Origin: Isochrysis galbana
Taxonomy: Eukaryota > Haptophyta > Isochrysidales > Isochrysidaceae
Assembly: GCA_018136815.1 (NCBI GenBank)
Contig: CM030937.1
Coordinates: forward strand, 4,896,226 to 4,960,225
Direction of reading: 5' to 3'
Length of the DNA: 64,000 nt
Below, in pieces: positions 37,468 through 48,428 of the stretch. Made by a program: the position numbers and the translations under genes. Below the pieces are notes generated by a model. That model did no database searches. It worked only from the letters and a program-made list of their open reading frames with translations, and was not told the DNA's origin. The number at the start of each line of letters is the position of its first letter. Position 1 is the first letter of the stretch.

Positions 37468-39330
37468 TCACAAGAGAGTAGGAGGATCGGCGAATATGGC
37501 CGCAGCTGCGCTTTGGACGGAGCCCATGGAGTTCTCCTTCGCAGTGTTGGCACTGTGCACCGCCTGAATCCGCTTAATTGAGGGCCATGCATCGTAGCAC
37601 TCACGACTGAAGCGGTATTGGACGATCGGTATCGAGATGCCGTAAATCTTGTTGAGCGCCGTTTGAATCCGTCTGGCTGCGCGCAAGGCACGACTTGCAA
37701 CAGTGTCGGCTTGTGTCAGCAGCAGTGGGGCATCCGGTGCCAACGAAGGTGTCAATGTGTCGTTCACATAAAACAAGCCTTTGACCATAGATAGATTCCA
37801 GCTTAGGTGCACTTGATTGTAGAGTGAGCCCCATATCGAGCACTCCTGTAATCCTGCCTCCACCAACGAGGCCTTACGCTCTGCCAGAAGGCTGGCATAT
37901 GCCCGTTGCTTCGCAAACGTCTCGTTCCAACGCGTACGGCCATTGTAACAATTCCATGATGTATTCACCCAGGACCACTTGTAGGCCGCAGCGGCCAAGG
38001 CTGAATCGCGTCGCTGTTGACCTCCATTGAGGAGCGCCAGTCTGGAGCGCGCATACTGAGACCGGGTTTGCGCCCGCAGCCCGCACTCAGGAATATCTGC
38101 ACCTGCGTGCACGTGTGATTTGCGAAAGTTCGTCGTCCACGCGTCATGAGGAAAAGCGCCGCCGCGAGACTTGATGGAGATCTCGTCCGCAATGAAGAGC
38201 CATCCGATGCCGGATGCGCTAACATTGTGACCAGTGTACCCATTGACCCGAAAACCATTCTTGTCCATTACGTTTGGGTCTGCAGAACCCGTCTGCGATT
38301 TGCCCTGTTCCGCCTGCGATGGCTGTGTGCATCGGCCGCCGTTGAAGATGGCGGCCGGCAGGTCCCACCGAAGTAGTGATGCAGGTTGGTTGCGTCTACG
38401 TGCTTCACGCCACGCACACGAGGCGATCGCAGAGCCGCCGTTTTCCGCCTTGAAGTCGTCTGTCTGCATGCATTCGGGCAAGGAGCATTCCCACAGGCGC
38501 ATGATCACCCCACCAGTAGCGAAAGCGCGATGCACCTTTTGCAACGCGTGGCTGGGCGCTCGTCCAGCTGCGATCTCAATCTCTTCAACGTTTGTATCGC
38601 ATCTCCACATGCCCGGCCCTCGTTGCCAGATCTCATCGCCATTGCGGCAAGCACGCTGCAGCGTGCAAAACTCTTGCTTAGTAATCCAGCATTCATCCCA
38701 CGCCAAATCTTCCCGGCACCCTGCGCACGCATGGCACGTCTGGCCCAGGCGCTGGCCACTGGACGCGAGGTAAATGTTAGGACCACCCTGACTAGGCAGC
38801 CACCCACGCGCCGCGCAAAGCGTGAAGGCAAGGTTTCGGCAAGGAGTGTAAAGAGTCTGCAGATTGGGTGGAGGATTGTCGGGCACCGCCAGATTCCAAG
38901 GCCGGCCCATCGACAAGCGGAGCACAAGCACGTGTAAGCTCCGGTTGTTGCGATAGGCTGCCTGAATGTCAACATCAGAGCCAAAGATAGGCGGCCCATG
39001 CGACCAGTGGCGCGAGTGGCTCCACTCGCTGGCGGAGCGGCAAAACTGGCGCGTGATGCCGAAGGCGGTACTCCTACGGATCCCGAAGTACGGCTCCCTG
39101 TGCGCCTGCACACCTGGAGCCAGCCAGCCGCCATCCTCACTGCATCGCATCGCGAGTGAGACATCGGGCTCGAAGCCGTCTAGCTCGGCCCACGTCTCGC
39201 CCAGCGTGGCGGGGCAGCTGCCGTGCGCGGCCGCATGCACCTCGGCCTGACAGCTCGCCTCGCTGTTGCACAGCTGGCCGCCGCGGAAGCCCAGGTTGCC
39301 AAAGCTCGGCCGCGGCGACCCCGACGCCAT
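37468..39330 (-). CDS. Cys/Trp-rich probable secreted glycoprotein, unrecognised
   Basis: 620 residues from the ATG at 39330. Cysteines are frequent and partly paired (CHACAGC, WECSLPECM, CAW), tryptophans are many, and there are at least six N-glycosylation sequons (NRS, NVS, NTS, NET, NLS, NDT). No transmembrane segment is obvious and the N-terminus is not a signal peptide. A good acceptor (TTACAG) lies 20 nt before the ATG, so an upstream exon could carry the signal. I recognise no domain. The length of uninterrupted frame and the composition make it very likely real. Confidence 0.6.
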   Translation of the reverse strand: MASGSPRPSFGNLGFRGGQLCNSEASCQAEVHAAAHGSCPATLGETWAELDGFEPDVSLAMRCSEDGGWLAPGVQAHREPYFGIRRSTAFGITRQFCRSASEWSHSRHWSHGPPIFGSDVDIQAAYRNNRSLHVLVLRLSMGRPWNLAVPDNPPPNLQTLYTPCRNLAFTLCAARGWLPSQGGPNIYLASSGQRLGQTCHACAGCREDLAWDECWITKQEFCTLQRACRNGDEIWQRGPGMWRCDTNVEEIEIAAGRAPSHALQKVHRAFATGGVIMRLWECSLPECMQTDDFKAENGGSAIASCAWREARRRNQPASLLRWDLPAAIFNGGRCTQPSQAEQGKSQTGSADPNVMDKNGFRVNGYTGHNVSASGIGWLFIADEISIKSRGGAFPHDAWTTNFRKSHVHAGADIPECGLRAQTRSQYARSRLALLNGGQQRRDSALAAAAYKWSWVNTSWNCYNGRTRWNETFAKQRAYASLLAERKASLVEAGLQECSIWGSLYNQVHLSWNLSMVKGLFYVNDTLTPSLAPDAPLLLTQADTVASRALRAARRIQTALNKIYGISIPIVQYRFSRECYDAWPSIKRIQAVHSANTAKENSMGSVQSAAAAIFADPPTLL

Positions 39331-39596
39331 CCGCGCTCTCGGCGGGCGCTCTGTAATATTCAGCAGTTCACACTTAATCCTAGTACATGCCTAAAACCCC
39401 AAAAAAGGGGGGCTGAGGTATCGTTCCGTCAATTTTATGGGACATCAATCGAATGGAGCCATCAAATGTCCATGGTCATTTATATAACAATGTTCACAGA
39501 CCCTATTGCTGACTTTTAATGTCTACGGTGAACACATCGCGCCGCGCGCTTTCAGAACGCAATCTTCATAAAACCCGTCAGGCGGGTAAGGCGGCC
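39331..39596. other. Short gene-free stretch
   Basis: Nothing recognised apart from the possible upstream exon or leader of the preceding gene. Confidence 0.3.
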
Positions 39597-39752
39597 TTAT
39601 CTCTTCATCTTCTTCGTCTTCTTCTCCTTCTCCTTCTCCTCGTCCTCGATCCTGTGGATGGTGTCAATGTCGTTCTGCTGGCAGGCGACCAGGTCGCTTG
39701 GCTGATCCTGGGTGACGAGGTCCGTGATGCGTGCGAGGACGGCCTTCTGGTC
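39597..39752 (-). CDS. C-terminal exon of an unrecognised charged protein
   Basis: After a GGATGCAG acceptor the minus strand encodes DQKAVLARITDLVTQDQPSD, then VACQQNDIDTIHRIEDEEKE, ending KKTKKMKR and a stop. The strongly charged tail and good acceptor favour a real last exon. A helical segment upstream (HLLVDVLFELVDHMEQAEG, near 40060) is close to a good donor, but the phases do not match, so the preceding exon is unassigned. Confidence 0.35.
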   Translation of the reverse strand, partial: DQKAVLARITDLVTQDQPSDLVACQQNDIDTIHRIEDEEKEKEKKTKKMKR

Positions 39753-40295
39753 CTGCATCCAAAGTTTGCCGGAAGAAACCGGAGGGAAAGGAGACCAAAT
39801 GCTGAAGGAAAGCCGCCTAAGTTTTCCGCAGGCGCACGCCGTGCGCATGATGAGTGGCAATCACATGCGTACGGCGTGCAGAGATGCGCATATGCGCATC
39901 CTCTGAATGTGCACCCTCTGAATGTGCACCCCCTCTACCCGGCTGGCTTCATTCCTGGGGGGCCGGCCTGCTCACCTGCCTTTGAGCATCGCCTGGCTTG
40001 CTGCCCTGATTCCTTCAGCCTGCTCCATGTGATCCACAAGCTCAAACAGTACGTCGACCAGCAGGTGGACGCACTCAAGGCCACCGTCTCCTTCAAACCG
40101 ACCGACCCGTCCGCAAACCTCTGGAGGTTCACCTCGTACTTTCCCGTTCCAAAGCCATTCCTATCGACGCGCCCGGGGGCGTTCCCCATTGTTACAATTT
40201 CTGAGGGTGCTTCATTTTTTTTTTGGGTGGGGGGTCGCTTGTTTTTTGACGCGGGGTGGAAAGCGCGCGCAAAAAGCGCGCGCGTTTAGCTCGGG

Positions 40296-40412
40296 CTCTC
40301 TCTCTCCTGCCGCCGGTTCTCTCCTGCCCTGTCGCCGGCTCTCTCCTGCCCTGCCGCCGGCTCTCTCCTGTCCTGCCGCCGGCTCTCTCTCCTGCCGCCG
40401 GCTCTCTCCCCC
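40296..40412. repeat. GC-rich minisatellite
   Basis: Five or so imperfect copies of a unit built on CTCTCTCCTGCCGCCGG, with some units extended by CCCTG. Confidence 0.75.
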
Positions 40413-40523
40413 TTCCCTTCCCCCTTGCCCTCCCCCTTCCCCTTCGCCTGGACTCGCGGTCGAGCGCGGCGGCTCGGGGGCACACCACAGAGGACCCCAG
40501 ACGGACCGTCCAGGAGAGGAGAG

Positions 40524-40745
40524 ATGCAGACGGCGGAGGGAGACCCGTGCGGTGAGTGGCCGGTGGATGCGCTGGGCGGGTGGTGTGTGGAGGAGGAGCT
40601 GCGCCTGCCCGAGTGGCAGGCCGCGCGCGAGAGTTTGTCGCATCTGACGCACCGGCATCGGTACCTCGAGTTGCGTTGCGGCGCAGTGGAGGTGGGGCGA
40701 AAAGTTTCGTTCCGAACAACTCCCCAAAAAGTTTCGCCAATTTGA
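40524..40745 (+). CDS. Small unrecognised ORF or first exon
   Basis: 73 residues from ATG 40524: MQTAEGDPCGEWPVDALGG, then ELRLPEWQAARESLSHLTHR. A strong donor (GCG|GTGAGT) lies ten codons in, so this could instead be a short first exon. No family is recognised. Confidence 0.3.
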   Translation: MQTAEGDPCGEWPVDALGGWCVEEELRLPEWQAARESLSHLTHRHRYLELRCGAVEVGRKVSFRTTPQKVSPI

Positions 40746-40957
40746 CACCTTCCCGCGTACAGGGGTAGGGCCCCTCGCACTCACTCATACTCCCGACACT
40801 GTAGTCCCGGTGACTGGATCATTACATGACTTGAACAAAACTTCTGAATAATCACCTTCATCCTCTCACCGGGCGACCACCTTCTTCTCCTCCCACCGGG
40901 CAACCTCCTCCTCCGTCCCCCTCCCCCTCTTCGCCCTCGCCGCCGCCGCTCTCGCCT

Positions 40958-41247
40958 ATGAAGGAGGCATTTGCAAGATTGAAGGGAACCCCAAAACAGT
41001 TGGACCGATTGCAAAAAGAATCGAAAGCTCTCAACCCGGGCGAAACAGCTCAGTGGCTGTCGTACTACAGCATTTACCTCGGGATTTTAATCACCAGCTA
41101 GAATTGTTCATTGAGATCACCAGTGAGTACTCTCAAGAATATGCCGGCAAATTTATTCGTGACATTCATAATCTAAACAAAGAATATCATGACGTAGTCG
41201 AGGAAGCTTACGATGCAATACGGAGTAAACAGGGAAACACCTCTTGA
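40958..41247 (+). CDS. Pair of overlapping AT-richer small frames, unrecognised
   Basis: ATG 40958 opens MKEAFARLKGTPKQLDRLQK ... QWLSYYSIYLGILITS (47 residues, stop 41101). A second frame, open from at least 41053, encodes FNHQLELFIEITSEYSQEYA, KFIRDIHNLNKEYHDVVEEA and ends AIRSKQGNTS at 41247. Base composition is clearly more AT-rich than the flanks, and both read as helical charged protein. They could be one spliced or frame-shifted gene, or a transferred fragment. No family is recognised. Confidence 0.4.
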
Positions 41248-41455
41248 AGGGCGTGTCTCCGCGAAAGAGCGGACGAGACGACGTCCCCGCCGGAGAGCAA
41301 CCGGGACGGGCTACGCCGTGCTCGGCGTGGGCGTCTACCAGGCCCTCTCGGGGCGCGCCCTCATGCCGAGCCAAGGCGACGCCGTTCTCGTCGCGTACGG
41401 GGTGCTCCTGGGCCTCTCCTTCGGGGTGCTCGCGGGGGGGCTCATGGTAGGGTGA
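41213..41455 (+). CDS. Small hydrophobic protein, unrecognised
   Basis: 80 residues from ATG 41213, overlapping the preceding frame by 35 nt. A basic N-terminal half is followed by two hydrophobic runs (YAVLGVGVYQALSG, VLVAYGVLLGLSFGVLAGGL). GC content returns to the local average here. It may be a two-pass membrane peptide or fortuitous. Confidence 0.3.
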   Translation: MQYGVNRETPLEGRVSAKERTRRRPRRRATGTGYAVLGVGVYQALSGRALMPSQGDAVLVAYGVLLGLSFGVLAGGLMVG

Positions 41456-41653
41456 GAGTCCCCACGGGAGGGGATTTCTTTTATACCGGTGCATCGCGTA
41501 TCGGGAAACGAGGGGTACCAAATGAAGGCAAACGACCTTACCTGGTTCAAATCAGCTCTTGGTCTACCACCGGTGATGGGTAGTAGAGAAATTACAGTGG
41601 ATGTGATTGCTCAACGCGCTCTGATATCCCGTGTATTATTGCCACCGTACGGG

Positions 41654-42297
41654 TAAAAAAACTTTTCGCACACACCCTAAATCCAACGGGAGTACACTCA
41701 CACCCCCAGTGTGACTGAAATCTAGTTGTGTTTCATACATGTGATGTAAACCGCGCCGGCGCGCGATGACGACACGCAATGAGCCCGCAGCTGAGCGGGC
41801 GCGCTTGTACAACCGTGGCGCCTTGCGATACCTGCTCAACGACGACTACCCTTCTGTGCGTGACAACTACCCCCCTGCGCGTGGGCTACTACCCCCCTTG
41901 CGCGTGACGACTACTCTCCGCCCCCCCCGTGAGCGTGCGTGAGCAGGGGTGCAAGGCGGAGCTGGGGAGGGTGTGGGTGGCGCGAGCACGTGGAAGATCG
42001 ACCCGATTGGCACCCATAAAGGATAAATACAGGGGCTGTTGGGGGTCGGGGGAAGGGGCTCACTTGATCTTGATCGCAGCATGGACCAGGGTCAGACGGC
42101 CGCCACACCACCGGGAGGCTCAGCTGGCTCTCAAGAGCGACGACCGTCACCGTCTCGTTTCTCACTCGAACGAATTAAATAAAACTCCCACGAGTAGCTG
42201 CCCCTCCCTCCTCTCTCTTAGTCCGCCATAGTGAAAGAAAAGTAACTCGGGTCCTCTTTCGACGGAACGCGACCTCGAGTATGAACTTAACTTAGTT
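41654..42297 (-). mobile_element. Retroposon candidate with oligo-T-type 3' tail
   Basis: The left end is A7-CTTTTCGCACACACCC, like the other minus-sense tails; the right end near 42285 reads TTAACTTAGTTGAGA, like the family A 5' terminus. The body is different and GC-rich. No target duplication was identified, so the call is tentative. Confidence 0.35.
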
Positions 42298-42422
42298 GAG
42301 ACGCTCTCCCACAACATACGAGTACACGCGTCCGACTATCTTTCTACATGGGTCGGAACGACCGAGTGACAATCGGCCAGAACGTAGTAACCATCGTCAC
42401 ACAAAGAATGCCGACACTGTCG

Positions 42423-45400
42423 TCACAGCAGCTCTTTGCCCTTGAATTTGAGTATTACTTTTGGATATTGACCCCGTTTCCGCTTCTTGATGCCGGCAAG
42501 TAACCGAGTGATGTCGCCGTAGCTCCCAGTTTTTTCATTTGTCGCTCGGGCGGAGAACGGCGCACCGTTGGTGACTTGAAGAGGCAGCGCACCGTTGGTG
42601 ACTTGAAGAGGCATCCCCGACTGCAGCATCGGATACGAGGGCGCCGTCTGAGTTTGGAAAGACACCATCGTACAGCCTAGTTGGCACACGGGGTTGCCGG
42701 CCAAGTGAGCGCTCCCATACGACTGATCGATGCCCGGTGTGAAGGCGTGGCAACCATTTGTCACGGCCTTGTCACAATGCGCATGCGTTCCTAGCAAGAA
42801 ATCCCGCTGCTCGTGTGTGATGTGGTTTTGGAGTCCTTGCGAAAACGTATGAGAACGAGCTTCTCCCAATGGACCAAGCAACGCCGGATCAGCCGATTTA
42901 ACGTAGTGTTGCGGCGCGAAGGTTGCAACCTCTCCCCACGACCGTCGCTGCATCTCCTCCTGCGAGGGCTGCATCGAGAAATATTGTCCGGCAGGCCATT
43001 GCGACGGTGCCGAATGACACGGGGCTGCGGTTGCGCACTGGCAGCCCTTTCCATGCCCCGCGGCGATGCCAGCATGTGAGGTAGGCCAAAGGGCCTCGAG
43101 CAAATTGGAAGGACTTGATGCTCTTCCGGGATGATGTCCCCCCTGAAACTTAGCCTCACCGTCCTGCCCTTGCACCCTGTGGTTTCGAGCTAGCATATTT
43201 GCTTCACGTGCTTGCGCTTGTCTCACCCGCTCCTCAGCTTTCTCCCGGCGGGCTCTTTCCATCTGCGACTTGCGTGCCTCCGCCTTCAATTCGCGTGCCT
43301 TCAGCTTCTCCCGTTGTGCTGCCAACTTTGCGGCCGCTTGCACCTCCACCTTCCGGCGTTTGGCCTCTTCAGCCCGTTCTCGCTCGCCCGTTTTAATCAC
43401 CTCCCGGCACACCTTCTCTAAGACTGCGCGTACCTCGGCGTCATTCCTCAAAGCTTGCATTCTCTTTGCGGCCGCTTGCACCTCCACCTTCCGGCGTTTG
43501 GCCTCCTCAGCCCGTTCTCGCTCGCCGGTTTTAATCACCTCCCGGCACACCTTCTCCAAGACTGCGCGTACCTCGGCGTCATTCCTCAACGCTTGCATTC
43601 TACGCCTACGTTCCTCCTGAAGCAATTTGTTACGCTGTCTTTCCACTTTACGTAGCATTTGTAGCCGCTTTGTCTCAGCAATCTTGGCCATACGTTCCGC
43701 TTTGACTCGGGCTTCCTCAGCGGCTTGTGCTACTTCTCTCTCCGCCTTCATGCGCATCTCCTCAGCCTCCCGCCGTTGTTGCTCCTGTAAAGCAAACTGT
43801 CTAGCGGCCTGCACTGCAGCTGCAGGAACGGCTACGCGCCGGACTTCACCTGCCTGCCAATGTTCTGGAACAATGAATCCGAAGGTGCTTTCACCCACCC
43901 GCACGCCAAGCTTGGATCCAGGCGGTGCACCAGGTGGGATGACCACGTTCAATTCCACGATAGCCGGGGTGGCCGGCACTACAACAGGCAGCCCTGGAAT
44001 AAGTGGCGCCGGAACTATCGGCACCGGAGCTGGCGGCACCGGAGCTGGCGGCACCGGAGCTGGCGGCAACGGAGCTGGCGGTGGTGGGCGGACATTTTCT
44101 TCCACCTTCCGTATCAAATCCGTGACCGCTTGACGGATTGCGTGCTCCGTTGTGCGTTCACTACGCAGGATTTTATTTGCGATGAGCGAGCGTGAACGGC
44201 GCGGAGCGGCGGTGCGAGGACCCGCTGGATGCTGCGGGGCTGAAGCACGCTTGCCATCCGAAGTGCCACGCACGTCGATGGTCACACCGGCATCGGGTGC
44301 GCCTAATGCACCCCTCTTCTTCGCCGTATGCTCATCGGCTGGATCAACACCTCCCGCATTGATGCCACCACCTGAGCTAGCCGACGCATCGACGTTGGCG
44401 CAGTGAGCCAAGGAGCCTGTGGGCTCGCCATCAGCTCCGAATGAGTAGACACCGGCACCACCTCGACCGTCAAGTACTTCGGACGTTCCACTCTTGCAGG
44501 TAGTCGCACCGATAGGCATAACGGTGCTCGCGTTTCCGAGCGTGCTGCAAGGCTTGTCCCGTACATGCGTACTAGCACTCGCGACCGGGTTGATGCTCGA
44601 GGCTACTGAGCCTGCTTCTGTGCTCTGTGGTGCAGTATTGCGAAAGACTTGATTGGCGTGAGCTTTCATTCGGTCAGCCACAATATCCATGGATGCGTTG
44701 CATATGCGGCTGTCTGAGGGCTCCGACGTATTGGAATGTTCAGGCTCATCGGTAGCTGCGGGAGCAGACTCATTTTCTTCCGGCCCTTGCGAGCCGCCTT
44801 CGGGTGAGTCGACAGCGCCCGCGCTGCGCGCCGCATCCATCACAGCAGATGATGCGGGTGCGTCCCGCTTCGACGGAACTTTTGATGATGTGTTCGATTG
44901 TATGAAGACTTGCTCCTCCTCGACATGAAGGCCCAATCGCCAAAGGACTGCGTCCAATCGAGTGTTATGGCCATCATCACATCCTCCTCCTTTGCCCGCA
45001 GTATCGGCGCCACCGAGTCCATCAAGCAATAATTGTGCGCATCGACGACAAAGTCCAACTCCACTCGAGGAGCACCGGAGCGTGGCGTTAGCCGTTTTGC
45101 CATCGGCTCCGGGAGGAAAAGCGCGTGCGCAGCTAGCGCAAATCTCGTGAGGGGCCGACGCCATGGATGCAGGCAGCTCGCCAGCTCGTCGCATGCGCCG
45201 ACTGGCGCCAACGGCAGAGATGTCCTCACATTCCACGCCAACATTACTCGAGGTATTGCGGATGTGCACATCGCCGCTACCACGAATGCTATCCCGGCCG
45301 CTACTACTAGATGCGGCGACTGGTGCGGTCATGGGCGCGCCCCGAGCCGAGCTCTGCCCGCTCCTCCGATTATCTCCGGCGCGGTCAGCGGGTGAGCGTG

Positions 45401-47018
45401 AAGGTCGTCTTCCCATCGCGTCGCTTCGTCGCGTCGGAGGTTTGCGGTCGCCAGCTCGGCCCTGACGAGCAGCAGGTACCGAACGCATCGCTCTATTCTG
45501 AAATTTGCTCCGTTGACCTCTGAGACGAGTCTTGCGATTGCTTCCTGTTTCCGTCGCCCGTGACCCCTTCTCCGAGTTGTGGCTCACACCCCGCCTGATG
45601 GGCTTGTCGTCACGTGATGCTTTCGACAACTCGTCCATCTGTGTTTCGGATGCCCGTCCACGCTTGTTGGCGCTGCGTTTGGGATAGCACTCTTCCGATC
45701 GCTTGGGTGCGCCTTGACGTGGACTTGATGTAGTCCTGTCGTGGCTGTCGGCGCATGTCCCCGGTACAGCGGCAACTGAGGATTCTCGTCGAGGCGCGAT
45801 CTTTGCATTCCTTGCCGCATTTCGTGCGAGCGCCGCCTGGCGCGCGGACAGCCGCTTGTACGGCTCGCTCGGTATGACGTTTTGGTAGCCAACAGGATGT
45901 GCTAAGGCTGTAGCTCTCTTGGACGGCCTCAAAGGCGACACTGGTGGAGCATCTTCATTCAGCTCACCACGCAAGCGAGAAAGTTCGCGCACCTGTGCAA
46001 AATTGACGCCGACGTGTCAAGGCCCGCCTGTCGGGTTGATATTCGCATCTCACACCACAGCTCTGACGCACGAAGAGCAGCTCTGAGCTCACCACACCGA
46101 GAAAAGGTGCCCAAGGGGTGTGAGGTCAAAGGCACCCAAATGAAATGAGCATTCAGAGGGTGTCCATCGCGTGATTAGCATTACCTGAAACTCTGCCAAT
46201 TTGCACAATGGATGCGAGAACTTCCACCCGCCCGTCCTGCTGTCAGCCTTCTTGAATGCACCATTGCATGCCGTTGACAGCTCTCTACGCAAGCTACGCA
46301 GATCGGATGTCAGGGAGAGATGGCGCCCCTGCATGTAGCACCCAAGGGGCGGTCCGAAATCGGCGCCTTCAGCCTGAGCTAATCTGCAAATATTTCTCAT
46401 CAAGATGGATATATGCTTTTGTGAAAGCCGCGGCCTGAAGAAGGCGTCAAAGCGGCTCAGCCAGCCATCGGAAATAGCGGATAGCTCTGCCAAGTCGGAA
46501 GGTGAAAGGTCCCAAGCACAAGCACTCACAACCTGCCCAGAGGCAGCATCGCGCTTCGAAAGATTTCGCAGTGGGGGTTCTGCTGAGGTAGTCTGGTCGT
46601 CCAAGACATTGGCTTCCAGGTCGGACGCATCAATTGCTCCAGAGCCAACGCCTTGAGGACTGCCAGGCTGTTCCATCCGTTGCTTGCCCTCCCTCCGCAT
46701 CTGCGCGCGCTGCTGCTGGAAGCTGTCGACCATGTCCTTTGCAGCGGTCAGGAGCATCTCCTCAACGACCCACGATGCACCGGACAGATCCTCGCCCCGC
46801 CAGCGCACCAGGTACTCTGGCACGCCCAACCTGTGACGGTAGTCGAGGATCTCTGCGAGGTGGCGCTGCTCCGCCTGCGGAGGCTGCGTCGTCATCGGGT
46901 AAGTTCGAGTATGAGCGCGCGCAGTCGTGTCGCACCGCGCATGCAGCGGAGGGGCAAGAGGGAAGAGGGGAGGGAGAGGAGGGGGGAGGCTTCCGCGCAC
47001 CTGCGGCGGCTCGTCCAT
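42423..47018 (-). CDS. Chromodomain protein with Cys motif and long coiled coil, two exons
   Basis: Exon 1 is 46185-47018 and exon 2 is 42423-45992; the 192-nt GT-AG intron is phase 0 at both ends (donor TTTCAG|GTAATG, acceptor TTGCACAG|GTGCGC), giving about 1467 residues. Residues 53-103 are a chromodomain (AEILDYRHRLGVPEYLVRWR, ASWVVEE), a fold that reads methylated histone lysines. Exon 2 adds a basic disordered region, a Cys cluster (CASC...C...CRRC, residues 563-596), a VIPPGAPPGSKLGVRVGES segment and a Lys/Glu/Arg coiled coil with a 46-residue unit duplicated exactly in tandem (43320-43600). A chromatin adaptor role is inferred. A later ATG at 46895 is an alternative start. Confidence 0.75.
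43331..43606. repeat. 138-bp tandem duplication within the coiled coil
   Basis: Two nearly identical 138-bp units encode twice ALRNDAEVRAVLEKVC ... KRRKVEVQAAAK. The near identity at DNA level implies recent duplication. Separately, a 15-bp Pro-Ala unit (44008-44080) and a 27-bp unit (42560-42612) are repeated in the same gene. Confidence 0.85.
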
Positions 47019-47964
47019 TTTGGCGCCACTCTCTCTCTTTCCGCCTCTCAGCCACCACTGCCCCCCCCCTTCCCAATTCCATAACTATTTACGAGAACTC
47101 TACTTCTACGTAGTCGTATATACTGGTACCACTACATTTGAAAGAGCTCTTCCTTCCTTCCTTCTGGCCTCACGCGCCAAAATGCAAAATGCTAACAAAT
47201 CTTTATTGCTTATTGCTAGAGTAGTCGTTAGTTGGCCAGCGGGTACCCATACTTCTCTCAGGCATGGGGTTCCGTCGTTCCGCCCCCTAAGCCCCCCCTC
47301 TCTTCAGTCTCAGTCTTCACCAAGGAAATGGAAGAAGCCGAAGATCTAACTTGATTAAAAAGAATGGTCTCGTAAGCACGCACTAAGCACGACGCACCAT
47401 GCACCACTGCCACTGCTTGTTTATTGTTTACGGCCCCCAGGATTTTGGTGAGCATGGAGCATGGGCTGCTTTGCTATTTGCCGTTGTACCGTTGTATATT
47501 ACTCATTTTCGATTTACGAATTTACGGCTTTTTCGTCTCATGAGTCATGAGTCATGAGAGCACAAGCCCGAACGTAAGCAATTGAGCACGCGCCCCCCGC
47601 GCGGCGCCTCCGCCGCGTGGCCGAGCGCTGAGCGTTGTGGCTGTAACCACCCTCGAACGGGCGAACGGGTGGGCGCACCGCCAAGACCAAGAACTTAGAC
47701 TTAGACCTTGCGCTGCAAGCCTGCAAGCCGCATGCCGCATGCCGCATGTTGGCCCCGTAGCTCCAGTGCGGAGTTGGAGAGTGGAAGAGTGAAGAGTGGA
47801 ATGGGAAGCTTACACTAACTAATCAGAGTAACGCGGAACGTGGACACGTGAAAGCAGAGGCAGAGGTCGCGCCCTCGCACCCGCAGACATGACCTGGACC
47901 TCTAGACCTGGAGCAAGCTGAAGTTGAAAAGCTGAGTGTTCTGTGTTCAGGCATGGAAATGAAA
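47019..47964. other. Intergenic region between divergent genes
   Basis: No gene is supported. It contains short GCCGCAT repeats near 47728-47750. Confidence 0.4.
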
Positions 47965-48169
47965 CCTAGATGGGAAATACGAAATACGAAATACGGTGCT
48001 GGGCCTGCGAATACGGCCAAATACATATGTATTTGGCCTCTGGCCAAATACAAATACATTTCAAATACATTCGAGGCCTATAACCTAGGACGCGCTTTAA
48101 ATACAGCCAAATACACATGTATTTGGCCTCTGGCCAAATAATACGGTAAATACGTATTTCCCATCTAGG
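47965..48169. mobile_element. hAT-type MITE
   Basis: A 205-bp element with perfect 17-bp terminal inverted repeats CCTAGATGGGAAATACG and an 8-bp target duplication AAATGAAA (47957-47964, 48170-48177). The 8-bp duplication is characteristic of hAT transposons. The interior holds two palindromic GCCAAATACAnATGTATTTGGC units, making it strongly foldable. No coding capacity. A hAT transposase fragment occurs at 3283-4143, but a match of ends was not established. Confidence 0.88.
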
Positions 48170-48428
48170 AAATGAAAGCACGCGTAAGTGGCAAATAAAT
48201 GGCCACCAAGGTTGCATTCGCGCGCGCCTCGAGGCGAGCGCGCGACACTCGACGGATAAATACACCAAAGCTCACAGGACGTACGAACGTGGCAACAAGC
48301 GAAAAGGGTGGCGGGTGGACCATTTCTGTGAACTCCGTACAATTATTACATCGTAGTACTTTGTTGCCTTATTTTGGCTTGCTCGTGCTGACCCCGGTTC
48401 TGCGGCTCTGCGCTTCCAGCAGCAGCCG

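Noticed and set aside
39597-40080. Two-exon model joining the helical segment near 40060 to the exon at 39597-39752
   Set aside because: Donor and acceptor phases do not match, so the junction would change the frame.
39519-40289. 256-codon + strand ORF
   Set aside because: Crosses Leu-rich low-complexity complement of the charged minus-strand tail and has no consistent domain; the minus-strand exon is preferred, with low confidence.
40296-40412. CRISPR-like array
   Set aside because: The units are contiguous and imperfect, without spacers; it is a minisatellite.
41500-41580. Possible tRNA around GGTTCAAATC
   Set aside because: No acceptor or anticodon stems could be paired around the T-loop-like string.
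42423-46000. LTR element or viral core genes in the large minus-strand frame
   Set aside because: No capsid, integrase, protease or terminal repeats; it joins in phase to a chromodomain exon instead.
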